This document shows, one piece after another, positions 8,265 to 14,612 of a stretch of DNA of 23,414 bases. The position numbers were made by a program, and so were the translations under genes. Location of the stretch: assembly GCA_964526565.1 (NCBI GenBank), contig CAZGMC010000066.1, positions 1-23,414 on the forward strand, in the 5' to 3' direction. The DNA comes from CAZGMC01 sp964526565 (GTDB lineage Bacteria > Pseudomonadota > Alphaproteobacteria > DSM-16000 > Inquilinaceae). The notes beneath the pieces are model-generated. The model saw only the letters and a program-made list of their open reading frames with translations. It searched no databases and was not told where the DNA came from. Every line of letters begins with the position of its first letter. Position 1 is the first letter of the stretch.

Positions 8265-9380
8265 TCATGCCGCCAGTGCCGGGTCCCCGCACCGCGGCTC
8301 GGCCGGACGGCGTGTCGCGGCCTTGGCCGGCGCATGGCGCCCGATCAGGGCGGCCGCGGCCGCCGGGTCGGCCAGTTCGGCAGGGGACAGGATCGGCACG
8401 TCGAGCAGCAGCGCGGCCTCGGCGGTGGCCAGCGGCGAGGCGCAGATCAGGCCGCTGACCCCGGCCAGCGGCAGGCCGGCCTCACGCAGCATCCGCGACC
8501 CGGCGACCGCCCCGATCGCCTCGGCAACGGCGAAAAGGACGCCATCCACCAGGTGCCGGAACGCAGGCGCGTGCATCAGCGCCGCGGTTTCCGCCTGGAA
8601 CACGCCGTCGGCGATCTCGATCACCACGGCCTCGGCGCCCTGTGCACCCAGGTGGCCGGTCAGGCGGGTGACGATGTCCTCCAGCGCCGGCGTATCCAGG
8701 CCGCAGGTGGTGGCATGGCCGGCGTCGGTGAAATCGACGACGAAGCGCGCGCCGGCATCCTCCAGGGCACAGAAGTCACCGGCGGCGCCGGTGCCGGTGA
8801 CCTTGGCGGCGCCGACCGCCAGGCCGGCGCGGCTCAGGCCCTGGACCAGGGCGGTCGCGGTGGTCGTCTTGCCGGCGTTCATGGTGGTGCCCAGGACGGC
8901 GAACACCGGCAGGTCGCCGACCGCCGGCACCGGCGGCAGGGCAAAGGCGCCGACGTTGATGACATCCCCCTCGGCATCGGCCAGCAGGCCCAGCGGCGTC
9001 AGCCGCGTCGGCACGGCCATCCTGGCGTGGCTCGCCCGCACCGTGCCGGCGATGCCACCGGCGGCGACCAGGTCACAGCCATCCTCGGCGATCTTCGCGT
9101 CGGCATTGAACTGGTCGGGGGCATAGCGGGCGCCGGCACACACGACCACCAGGTCGCCGGCGTACAGCGCGGCCCGACGGCCGGTGCGCAGGTGCAGGCC
9201 CTTGTGCTGACCCAGCGCCGCGACGCGGCCCAGCAGCAGGTCGCCCGGCGCCGCGCCGTCCACGGCGGTGACCAGCCGGCACGGCAGGCCCGGCACGACT
9301 CGGCGTGTCGTGAACGCCCACTTGGCACGATTCAGGACGTCATCCGACAGGATGTCACTGGAAATGGCGCTTGCGTCCAT
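8265..9380 (-). CDS. Uncharacterised P-loop NTPase-domain protein
   Basis: A 371-residue protein. Residues 1-150 form a beta-rich region (GDLLLGRVAALGQHKGL, AALYAGDLVVVCAGARYAPDQ, LTPLGLLADAEGDVIN). Residues 158-330 form a P-loop domain with Walker A GTTMNAGKTT (Lys171, Thr172), KVTGTGAAGDF after the second strand, and a Walker-B-like VVIEIADGVFQAET. The overall plan recalls small-molecule ligases and deviant NTPases such as BioD or MobB, but I cannot name the family or reaction. MDASAIS was chosen as start because GGGAGA lies 6 bases upstream; the open frame continues further. The gene precedes the kinase/regulator pair on the same strand and diverges from the hydroxylase operon across 428 bp. 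Confidence 0.82.
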   Translation of the reverse strand: MDASAISSDILSDDVLNRAKWAFTTRRVVPGLPCRLVTAVDGAAPGDLLLGRVAALGQHKGLHLRTGRRAALYAGDLVVVCAGARYAPDQFNADAKIAEDGCDLVAAGGIAGTVRASHARMAVPTRLTPLGLLADAEGDVINVGAFALPPVPAVGDLPVFAVLGTTMNAGKTTTATALVQGLSRAGLAVGAAKVTGTGAAGDFCALEDAGARFVVDFTDAGHATTCGLDTPALEDIVTRLTGHLGAQGAEAVVIEIADGVFQAETAALMHAPAFRHLVDGVLFAVAEAIGAVAGSRMLREAGLPLAGVSGLICASPLATAEAALLLDVPILSPAELADPAAAAALIGRHAPAKAATRRPAEPRCGDPALAA

Positions 9381-9472
9381 GTCTGTCTCCCGATGCGGCG
9401 GTACCCGACCAGAGCGCCGGCGCCGCATGCCACTTGACGAGGATGTCGTGACCGGGAGATCGCCGCGGCGGC

Positions 9473-9531
9473 TGAGCGCGGCCTGACGCGCCGATGAAGA
9501 CGCACTGACAGTATCATGAACAGCGCATGAA
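9473..9531. promoter_or_regulatory. Array 1 of six TGA words at exact 11-bp intervals
   Basis: TGA begins at 9473, 9484, 9495, 9506, 9517 and 9528. The fourth bases are G, C, A, C, A, A. The constant 11-bp step places all words on one face of the helix. OmpR/PhoB-family regulators bind direct half-sites about 11 bp apart, so binding by the regulator at 5725-6423 is a reasonable inference. The array ends about 93 bp upstream of the P-loop gene start. Confidence 0.5.
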
Positions 9532-9603
9532 AACATGTGCAGAGCGATGCACCCGATTACCGTCGCGGGCCGCCCTTCGCGGCACGAGGCGAAGCACTGA
9601 AGA

Positions 9604-9662
9604 TGAATGTCGCCTGAATTGCGGATGAACCGATGTCTGCACCGGCATGAACGCCTGCCGAA
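9604..9662. promoter_or_regulatory. Array 2 of TGAA words at 11-bp intervals
   Basis: TGAA begins at 9604, 9615, 9626 and 9648, with CTGC at 9637 and CGAA at 9659 in the same phase. It lies 73 bp after array 1 and nearly in phase with it (131 bp between first words, one base short of 12 steps). It is closer to the hydroxylase operon, whose start is at 9809. Confidence 0.5.
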
Positions 9663-9808
9663 AGAACTATTAAAACTCCGGAACTTGCTTGGTGAGCTGC
9701 GGTCCTGACCTAGCTCCACTTGTGTCCGCGGCTGGCGGTCAGGGCGGTGCTGCCCCGGCCCTGCACCGGTGGCCGGCCATTCTGCGCCCAACCTTACAGG
9801 AGATTGCC

Positions 9809-10381
9809 ATGAAACACTTCCGGCGCATCGCTTCGGGCATCGACCCGCACCCGTTCCTCGACGAGATCGCCGCCGTGGGCGACGCCTGGGACGCATCGAC
9901 GGGCCGCCAGGACAAGATCGCGGTGCAACGCGAGGCGCTGGCCATCCCGCTGCGCGGCTTGCGCAAGTCGGCGATCGGCGAGCGCAGGCGGTGCGACGTG
10001 CACGAGAGCCGCTGGACGTCCGGAGCGGCGCGCCATCCGCGGGCCTGCGAGTTCCTGCAGACCGTCGCCCGCGACCAGGACGGCGCGCTGGGCCGGGCGA
10101 AGATCGTGTGCCTGCCGGCGGGCCGGCGCGTCTATCCGCACATCGATCGCGGCGAGTACTACCGGGTGCGCGACCGGTTTCACCTCGTGCTGCGCTCGTC
10201 GCTGGGCTCGTGGCTGAAGGCCGGCGACGAGGAGGTGCGCATGCACGAAGGCGAGCTGTGGTGGTTCGACAACAAGCAGGTCCACGAGGCCTTCAACGAC
10301 GGCGACCAGGATCGCATTCACATGATCTTCGACGTGCTGCCCCGCGCCCGCGCCGCGGCGCTGGCTGGCGTGGCCGCCTGA
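9809..10381 (+). CDS. Aspartyl/asparaginyl beta-hydroxylase-family Fe(II)/2-oxoglutarate dioxygenase
   Basis: A 190-residue single-domain dioxygenase of the AspH type (Asp_Arg_Hydrox family). The iron-binding set is clear: His111 and Asp113 in YPHIDRGEYY and His159 in NKQVHEAFN, with Arg169 in DRIHMIFDV as the expected 2-oxoglutarate-binding arginine. GELWWFDN precedes the second histidine, as in family members. No signal peptide is visible, so it should act in the cytoplasm on a peptide, protein or free amino-acid-like substrate, which is not identifiable here. ACAGGAGATT lies before the ATG and decides the start within a longer open frame. It is the first gene of a three-gene operon, with 2 bp before the hydrolase. 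Confidence 0.88.
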   Translation: MKHFRRIASGIDPHPFLDEIAAVGDAWDASTGRQDKIAVQREALAIPLRGLRKSAIGERRRCDVHESRWTSGAARHPRACEFLQTVARDQDGALGRAKIVCLPAGRRVYPHIDRGEYYRVRDRFHLVLRSSLGSWLKAGDEEVRMHEGELWWFDNKQVHEAFNDGDQDRIHMIFDVLPRARAAALAGVAA

Positions 10382-10383
10382 GG

Positions 10384-11229
10384 ATGACGGGGCCGATGCC
10401 CGATCCCGCCGTCCGCCACGGGGCGCCGCCACCGGCATCCCCCTTCACGCGGTTGTTCCGCGGCGCCAAGGGCCGCGGGGCGCCGGCCTGCTGGCTGGCG
10501 CTGCCGCCCCGACTCTCCCCTGAGGCACCGCCGCTGGTCGCGATCCACGGGATCCGTCGCGGTGCCCGCGATCAGGCGGTGCGGTATGCGGCGCGCGCCG
10601 CCGCGCTGGGCCGCGCCGTCATCGCGCCGCTGTTCGACGCGCACGACTGGCCGCGCTATCAGCAGGTCGTGCACAAGGGCCGCGCTGACCTGGCCCTGCT
10701 CGCCCTGATGGGCGAGTTGCGATCGAGGGGCATCTGGCGGACGCCGAGCTTCGACCTCGCCGGCTATTCGGGCGGGGCGCAGTTCGCGCACCGGTTCGCG
10801 ATGCTCTATCCCGATCTGGTGCGGCGGCTGACCGTGGCCGCCGCCGGCTGGTACACCTTTCCCGACGACGCGGCCTTTCCGTATGGAGTGGGAACGCGGC
10901 CGGGATCGCGGCACGACTGGGGACCATGGTTCGCCGCTGGGCTCGACACGTTCCTGGGCCTGCCGATCCGGGTCTGTGTCGGTGCCGAGGATCGCCTTGC
11001 CGATCCGAACCTGCGCCGCGGCCCCGACATCGACCGCCGGCAGGGCACGGATCGGATCACGCGGGCACGGCGATGGGTGGCGGCGCTGGGCGAGGCGGCA
11101 CACAGCCGCGGCATTGCCCCACGTGTCGGCCTGACGGTGCTGCCCGGCTGCGGTCACGACTTTCCCGACTGCGTGCAGCACGGCGGCCTGGACCGGCTGG
11201 TACTTGCCGAAGAGGGACCGGTCCAGTGA
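10384..11229 (+). CDS. Alpha/beta hydrolase
   Basis: A 281-residue alpha/beta-hydrolase-fold protein. The oxyanion region is LVAIHGIRRG (about 51-60). The nucleophile elbow is GYSGGAQ with Ser129, the likely acid is Asp203 in VCVGAEDRLAD, and the catalytic histidine is His258 in PGCGHDFPD, so the triad looks complete. Substrate (ester, thioester or peptide) cannot be deduced. The ATG follows the hydroxylase stop by 2 bp, and the ABC transporter starts 22 bp after its stop, so the three proteins are almost certainly co-expressed. No secretion signal is visible; the Pro-rich first 25 residues look disordered. Confidence 0.85.
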   Translation: MTGPMPDPAVRHGAPPPASPFTRLFRGAKGRGAPACWLALPPRLSPEAPPLVAIHGIRRGARDQAVRYAARAAALGRAVIAPLFDAHDWPRYQQVVHKGRADLALLALMGELRSRGIWRTPSFDLAGYSGGAQFAHRFAMLYPDLVRRLTVAAAGWYTFPDDAAFPYGVGTRPGSRHDWGPWFAAGLDTFLGLPIRVCVGAEDRLADPNLRRGPDIDRRQGTDRITRARRWVAALGEAAHSRGIAPRVGLTVLPGCGHDFPDCVQHGGLDRLVLAEEGPVQ

Positions 11230-11251
11230 CGGCCGCGAGCGGAGGGACGGC

Positions 11252-12961
11252 ATGAGCTCCCTGCCACGGATCCGGGACGAAGGCCGCGGCCGCGTCATTG
11301 CCCTGATCGCCGCCCTGGCGCTGGGGCAGGCCGCCGCCGCCGGCATGGCAGCGTTCGCCACCCGTGACGTGTTCGCGGCGTTCGGCGCCCGGGCCGGCGT
11401 GCCGCCCGACATCCCGCCGGACCTGGCTGCCCTGCCCCTGGCCGCCCTGGGGCTGCTTGCGCTGGCCGGCCTTGCCATCGCCGGGCTGCGCGTGGCCGAG
11501 CGGGTGGCGGCCGAACGGGTCGGCCAGCACTATGCCGCATCGCTGCGCCTGAAGCTGTTCCTGCACCTGGGCCGGATGCCGGCGCGCGCCGTCGCCGACC
11601 GGCGCAGCGGCGGGCTGGCGATGCGGTTCGTCGGCGATCTGGCCGCGGTGCGCGGGTGGGTCAGCCTGGGGATCGCCCGCCTGGTGTCGGCCGGCATCGT
11701 GCTGCCGGTCGCCACCGGCGTCCTGTTCCTGCTCAACCCGGACCTGGGGCTGGCCGCCGCCGGGCCGATCGCCCTCGGCGTGGCGGTCATGGCCCTGGCC
11801 GGGCCACGGCTGGGACCGGCGCACCGCCGGCTGCGGGCGCGGCGGGCGCGGCTGGCCGCGGACATGACCGAGCGCATCCCGCACGCCCCCGAGCTGCGCC
11901 TGCTCGGCCGCACCCGCACGGAGAGGGCGCACTTGGCCCGTCGCACCGAGACGCTGGTCGCCTCGGCGCTGGACCGGGCGCGGGCCGCCGCGGTGCTGCG
12001 CGCGGTGCCGGACGCGGTGTCCGGGGTGGCGGCCGCGCTGGTGTTCCTGGTCGCGCTGCTGAGCGGCGCGCCGGCCGGCGAGGCGGCCGGCGCCCTGGCC
12101 GCCGTCGGCCTGATGATCCAGCCGATGCGCGACCTGGCCGGGGTGTGGGACCGGCACCGTGCCTGGGTGGCGGCGCGCGACAAGTGCCGTAGACTGCTGG
12201 CGGCGCCGACGCTGGGCCGCCCCCGTGCCGCCCCCGGCACGCCGCTGCCCGACGCCCCGCCCGCCCTGCGCTTTGCCGGGGTCGCGGCCGGCGTCCTCAC
12301 CGACATCGACATCGAGGCGCCGGCCGGGCGGAAGATTGCCATCGTCGGCGGCAACGGCTCGGGCAAATCCACGCTGCTCGGTCTGGCGGCCGGGCTGGAC
12401 CGGCCGGATCGCGGCGCGGTCACGCTCGGCGGCTGTCCGCCCGCCAGCCTCGGCGCGGCAGAGCGCCGCCGCACGATCGCCTTCGTCGGGGCCCGCTCGC
12501 CGATCCTGGCGGGCAGCCTGCGCCGCGCCCTGACCATGGGCGGTGCGTACAGGCCGGACGACGCGGCGATCCGCGCCGCGGCGGAAGCGTTCGGCCTGGC
12601 GGCGGTGGTGGCGCGTCTGGGCGGCCTGGACGGCCGGATCGGCGAGGCGGGCCGCACCCTGTCGTCGGGCGAGGCGCGCCGCGTACTGCTGACGCGGGCG
12701 GCGCTGTCCGGGGCGCGGCTGCTGCTGCTCGACGAGCCCGATGACGCCCTGGACGCCGACGGCCCCGCCCTGGTCGAGCGCCTGGTCCGCCGGACCGACG
12801 CGACCTGCCTGCTGGTGACGCACGACCTCGACCTGGCCCGCCGCATGGACCTGCTCTGGTACGTCCAGGACGGCCGCATCCTGGAAGCCGGCCCGCCCGC
12901 CGACCTGTTCACCGGCGATGGCCCCGCCGCCCGCTTCTTCGCCACCCGCTCGGCGGCATGA
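11252..12961 (+). CDS. Fused ABC half-transporter (permease plus ATPase) with degenerate Q-loop
   Basis: A 569-residue exporter-type half-transporter: membrane domain 1-310 with about five or six hydrophobic helices, then an ATPase domain 335-555. Walker A is GGNGSGKST (366-374), the signature is LSSGEARR (470-477), Walker B is LLLLDEP (Asp494, Glu495) and the switch His524 lies in LVTHD. The Q-loop glutamine position reads FVGARSP instead of the usual VxQ, which is atypical. The domain order resembles MsbA/CydD-type homodimeric exporters. Export of a product of the hydroxylase/hydrolase pair is inferred from the operon only. GGAGGG before ATG 11252 supports this start; an in-frame ATG at 11204 would overlap the hydrolase. 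Confidence 0.88.
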   Translation: MSSLPRIRDEGRGRVIALIAALALGQAAAAGMAAFATRDVFAAFGARAGVPPDIPPDLAALPLAALGLLALAGLAIAGLRVAERVAAERVGQHYAASLRLKLFLHLGRMPARAVADRRSGGLAMRFVGDLAAVRGWVSLGIARLVSAGIVLPVATGVLFLLNPDLGLAAAGPIALGVAVMALAGPRLGPAHRRLRARRARLAADMTERIPHAPELRLLGRTRTERAHLARRTETLVASALDRARAAAVLRAVPDAVSGVAAALVFLVALLSGAPAGEAAGALAAVGLMIQPMRDLAGVWDRHRAWVAARDKCRRLLAAPTLGRPRAAPGTPLPDAPPALRFAGVAAGVLTDIDIEAPAGRKIAIVGGNGSGKSTLLGLAAGLDRPDRGAVTLGGCPPASLGAAERRRTIAFVGARSPILAGSLRRALTMGGAYRPDDAAIRAAAEAFGLAAVVARLGGLDGRIGEAGRTLSSGEARRVLLTRAALSGARLLLLDEPDDALDADGPALVERLVRRTDATCLLVTHDLDLARRMDLLWYVQDGRILEAGPPADLFTGDGPAARFFATRSAA

Positions 12962-13051
12962 GGGCCGGGCGGGGCGACGTCATCGGCCATGCCGCCACCG
13001 CCTCTCGCACCGGATAGGCGCCGGCGAGCCGCGGCGGGGGGCGCGCGCCCC

Positions 13052-14443
13052 TCAGATGTCGATCGGCACCGGCTCGGTCCGCCGGGAGAGCAGGTCGCGC
13101 ACCAGGCGCAGGCCCTGTTCCAGCTGGACGCGGGTGCGCGGGGTGCCGACGCTGAGGCGGACCGCGTGCGGCTCGAAGGCGCGGCCGACGATGAACGGCT
13201 CTGGAGCGATCAGCGCCACGCCGGCCAGCCGCGCGTGCTCGACGAAGGCCGAGGCCCGCCATGGCGGCGGCAGGCGCAGCCAGACGTTGATCCCGGTCGG
13301 GTGGGCGACGTGGTCCTGGTCGCCGAGCAGGCCGTGGACCAGCTGCTGGCGCCACGACAGCTCGCGCCGCTGCCAGGCGACCAGCTCGGCCAGGGTGCCG
13401 TCGTCGATCCAGCGCGCGGCGATCTCGGCCACCGCCGGCGTCGCCATCCACGACGTGGTCCGCACCCGCGCCACCAGGCGCATCACCATCGGCTCCGGTG
13501 CCACCAGATAGCCGGTGCGCAGCCCCGACAGCGCCGCCTTGGTAAAGCTGGTCACGTACAGCGTCAGCTCCGGCGCAAACGCGGCGATCGGCGGCGGCGG
13601 CTCGGCCAGCAGCGGCCGGAACACGTCGTCCTCGACGATGCAGACATGGTGGGCGCGGGCGATGCGGGCGATCTCGCGCCGCCGGTCCTCCGGCATCAGG
13701 GCGACCGTCGGGTTGTTCAGGATAGGCGTCGTCACCAGCACCTTGATGGTGCCGTCGCGGCAGGCGGCGGCGAAGGACTCGGGCACGATGCCGTGGTCGT
13801 CAATGGCCAGCGGCACCAGCCGGAAGTGCAGCACGCTGGCCAGCGAGATCAGGCCGTGGTCGGTCAGCGCCTCGGTGGCGACGCCGTCGCCCGGCTCGGT
13901 CAGCGTCGCCAGCGCCACGGTCAGGGCATGGGCGCAGCCATTGGTCAGCACCACCTGCTCCGGCCGCGCCGCCACGCCGAGGCGAGCCAGCCAGCGCACC
14001 GCCGCCTGGCGGTGCTTCTCCAGGCCGATCACCGGCCGGCAGGCCAGCATCCAGGCGAAGTCGTCGGCCTCGGCCAGGGCGGCCAGCACCGAGCGCAGCC
14101 GTTCCACGTGCAGCGGGTCGACGCACGGCCGGCACACCGACAGGTCGATCAGGTTGGCCGGCCGGCCCTCCGTGAACCAGCGCGGCTCGCCATTGGCCGA
14201 CGGCGGCAGCACATAGGTGCCGCGGCCGACCTCGCCGGTGACCAGGCCGCGCCGTTCGGCCTCGACATAGGCGCTGGTCACCGTGCTGACGCTCAGGCCC
14301 AGCCGCTCGGCCAGGTCGCGGCGCGGCGGCAGGCGGTCGCCGGGCTTCAGCGTGCCGGCCGCGATCGCCTCGGCGATGGCGGCGGTCAGCGCCTGATAGC
14401 GCGGGCCGGACTGGCGGGTCAGGTCGGGCAGCCAGATTGGCAT
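13052..14443 (-). CDS. enuR: EnuR, MocR/GntR-type PLP-dependent regulator of ectoine catabolism
   Basis: A 463-residue MocR protein: a GntR winged helix (about 10-80; PGDRLPPRRDLAERLGLS, GRGTYVL) joined to an aminotransferase-fold effector domain (about 105-455). The PLP-binding lysine is Lys302 in SFTKAALSGLRTGYL, the same number as in Ruegeria pomeroyi EnuR as I recall it. EnuR represses the ectoine genes until PLP-bound protein meets N-alpha-acetyl-diaminobutyrate or diaminobutyrate, products of EutD and EutE. It is divergent from uehA across 169 bp. A palindrome starts at the base just before its ATG, so autorepression is likely. No ribosome site is visible before this ATG; a leaderless or weakly translated message is possible. 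Confidence 0.9.
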   Translation of the reverse strand: MPIWLPDLTRQSGPRYQALTAAIAEAIAAGTLKPGDRLPPRRDLAERLGLSVSTVTSAYVEAERRGLVTGEVGRGTYVLPPSANGEPRWFTEGRPANLIDLSVCRPCVDPLHVERLRSVLAALAEADDFAWMLACRPVIGLEKHRQAAVRWLARLGVAARPEQVVLTNGCAHALTVALATLTEPGDGVATEALTDHGLISLASVLHFRLVPLAIDDHGIVPESFAAACRDGTIKVLVTTPILNNPTVALMPEDRRREIARIARAHHVCIVEDDVFRPLLAEPPPPIAAFAPELTLYVTSFTKAALSGLRTGYLVAPEPMVMRLVARVRTTSWMATPAVAEIAARWIDDGTLAELVAWQRRELSWRQQLVHGLLGDQDHVAHPTGINVWLRLPPPWRASAFVEHARLAGVALIAPEPFIVGRAFEPHAVRLSVGTPRTRVQLEQGLRLVRDLLSRRTEPVPIDI

Positions 14444-14465
14444 GTATCAATTGTCGGCTTGATAC
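14444..14465. promoter_or_regulatory. Candidate EnuR operator: GTATCAA-N8-TTGATAC palindrome
   Basis: Two perfectly complementary 7-mers, GTATCAA (14444-14450) and TTGATAC (14459-14465), flank an 8-bp spacer. A partial repeat GGATCAA follows at 14466-14472, and a third TTGATA lies at 14505-14510. The left arm abuts the enuR start codon and the right arm contains the -35 hexamer of the candidate uehA promoter, so occupation would block both genes. Clustered half-sites in mixed orientation are usual for MocR regulators. Confidence 0.6.
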
Positions 14466-14487
14466 GGATCAAAAGGCAAACTAGCAT
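14459..14487 (+). promoter_or_regulatory. Candidate sigma-70-type promoter for uehA-eutE-asnC
   Basis: TTGATA (14459-14464; 5 of 6 to TTGACA) and TAGCAT (14482-14487; 4 of 6 to TATAAT) are separated by exactly 17 bp. Initiation near 14494 would give a leader of about 120 bases before the uehA ATG at 14613, which has AGGGAAGG 8 bases upstream. The -35 hexamer lies inside the candidate EnuR operator. Confidence 0.5.
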
Positions 14488-14612
14488 TCTTTCAGCCGAG
14501 GCCATTGATAGGCCATTCGCTGCCGGCATGCCAGCCGCGATGCCCTTGAGGGGCAAAAAGGGGCGGGCCCGGCCACGACAACAACCGCAAACCGACCAGG
14601 GAAGGCCTCACC

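Larger units (their letters stand above)
9381..9808. promoter_or_regulatory. Divergent intergenic region between the P-loop gene and the hydroxylase operon
   Basis: A 428-bp non-coding stretch, less GC-rich than its surroundings from about 9490 to 9700. It holds two arrays of TGA words at 11-bp spacing (separate entries), a GTGC-N8-GCAC inverted repeat around 9538-9553, an AT-rich ACTATTAAAACT at 9666-9677, and AGGAGA before the hydroxylase ATG at 9809. No convincing -35/-10 pair could be assigned to either direction. Confidence 0.6.

Noticed and set aside
13038..13051. Perfect 14-bp palindrome GGGGCGCGCGCCCC between the ABC gene and enuR
   Set aside because: Considered as a bidirectional terminator, but it has no T-tract on either side and almost no loop; GC-only palindromes are common at this base composition.
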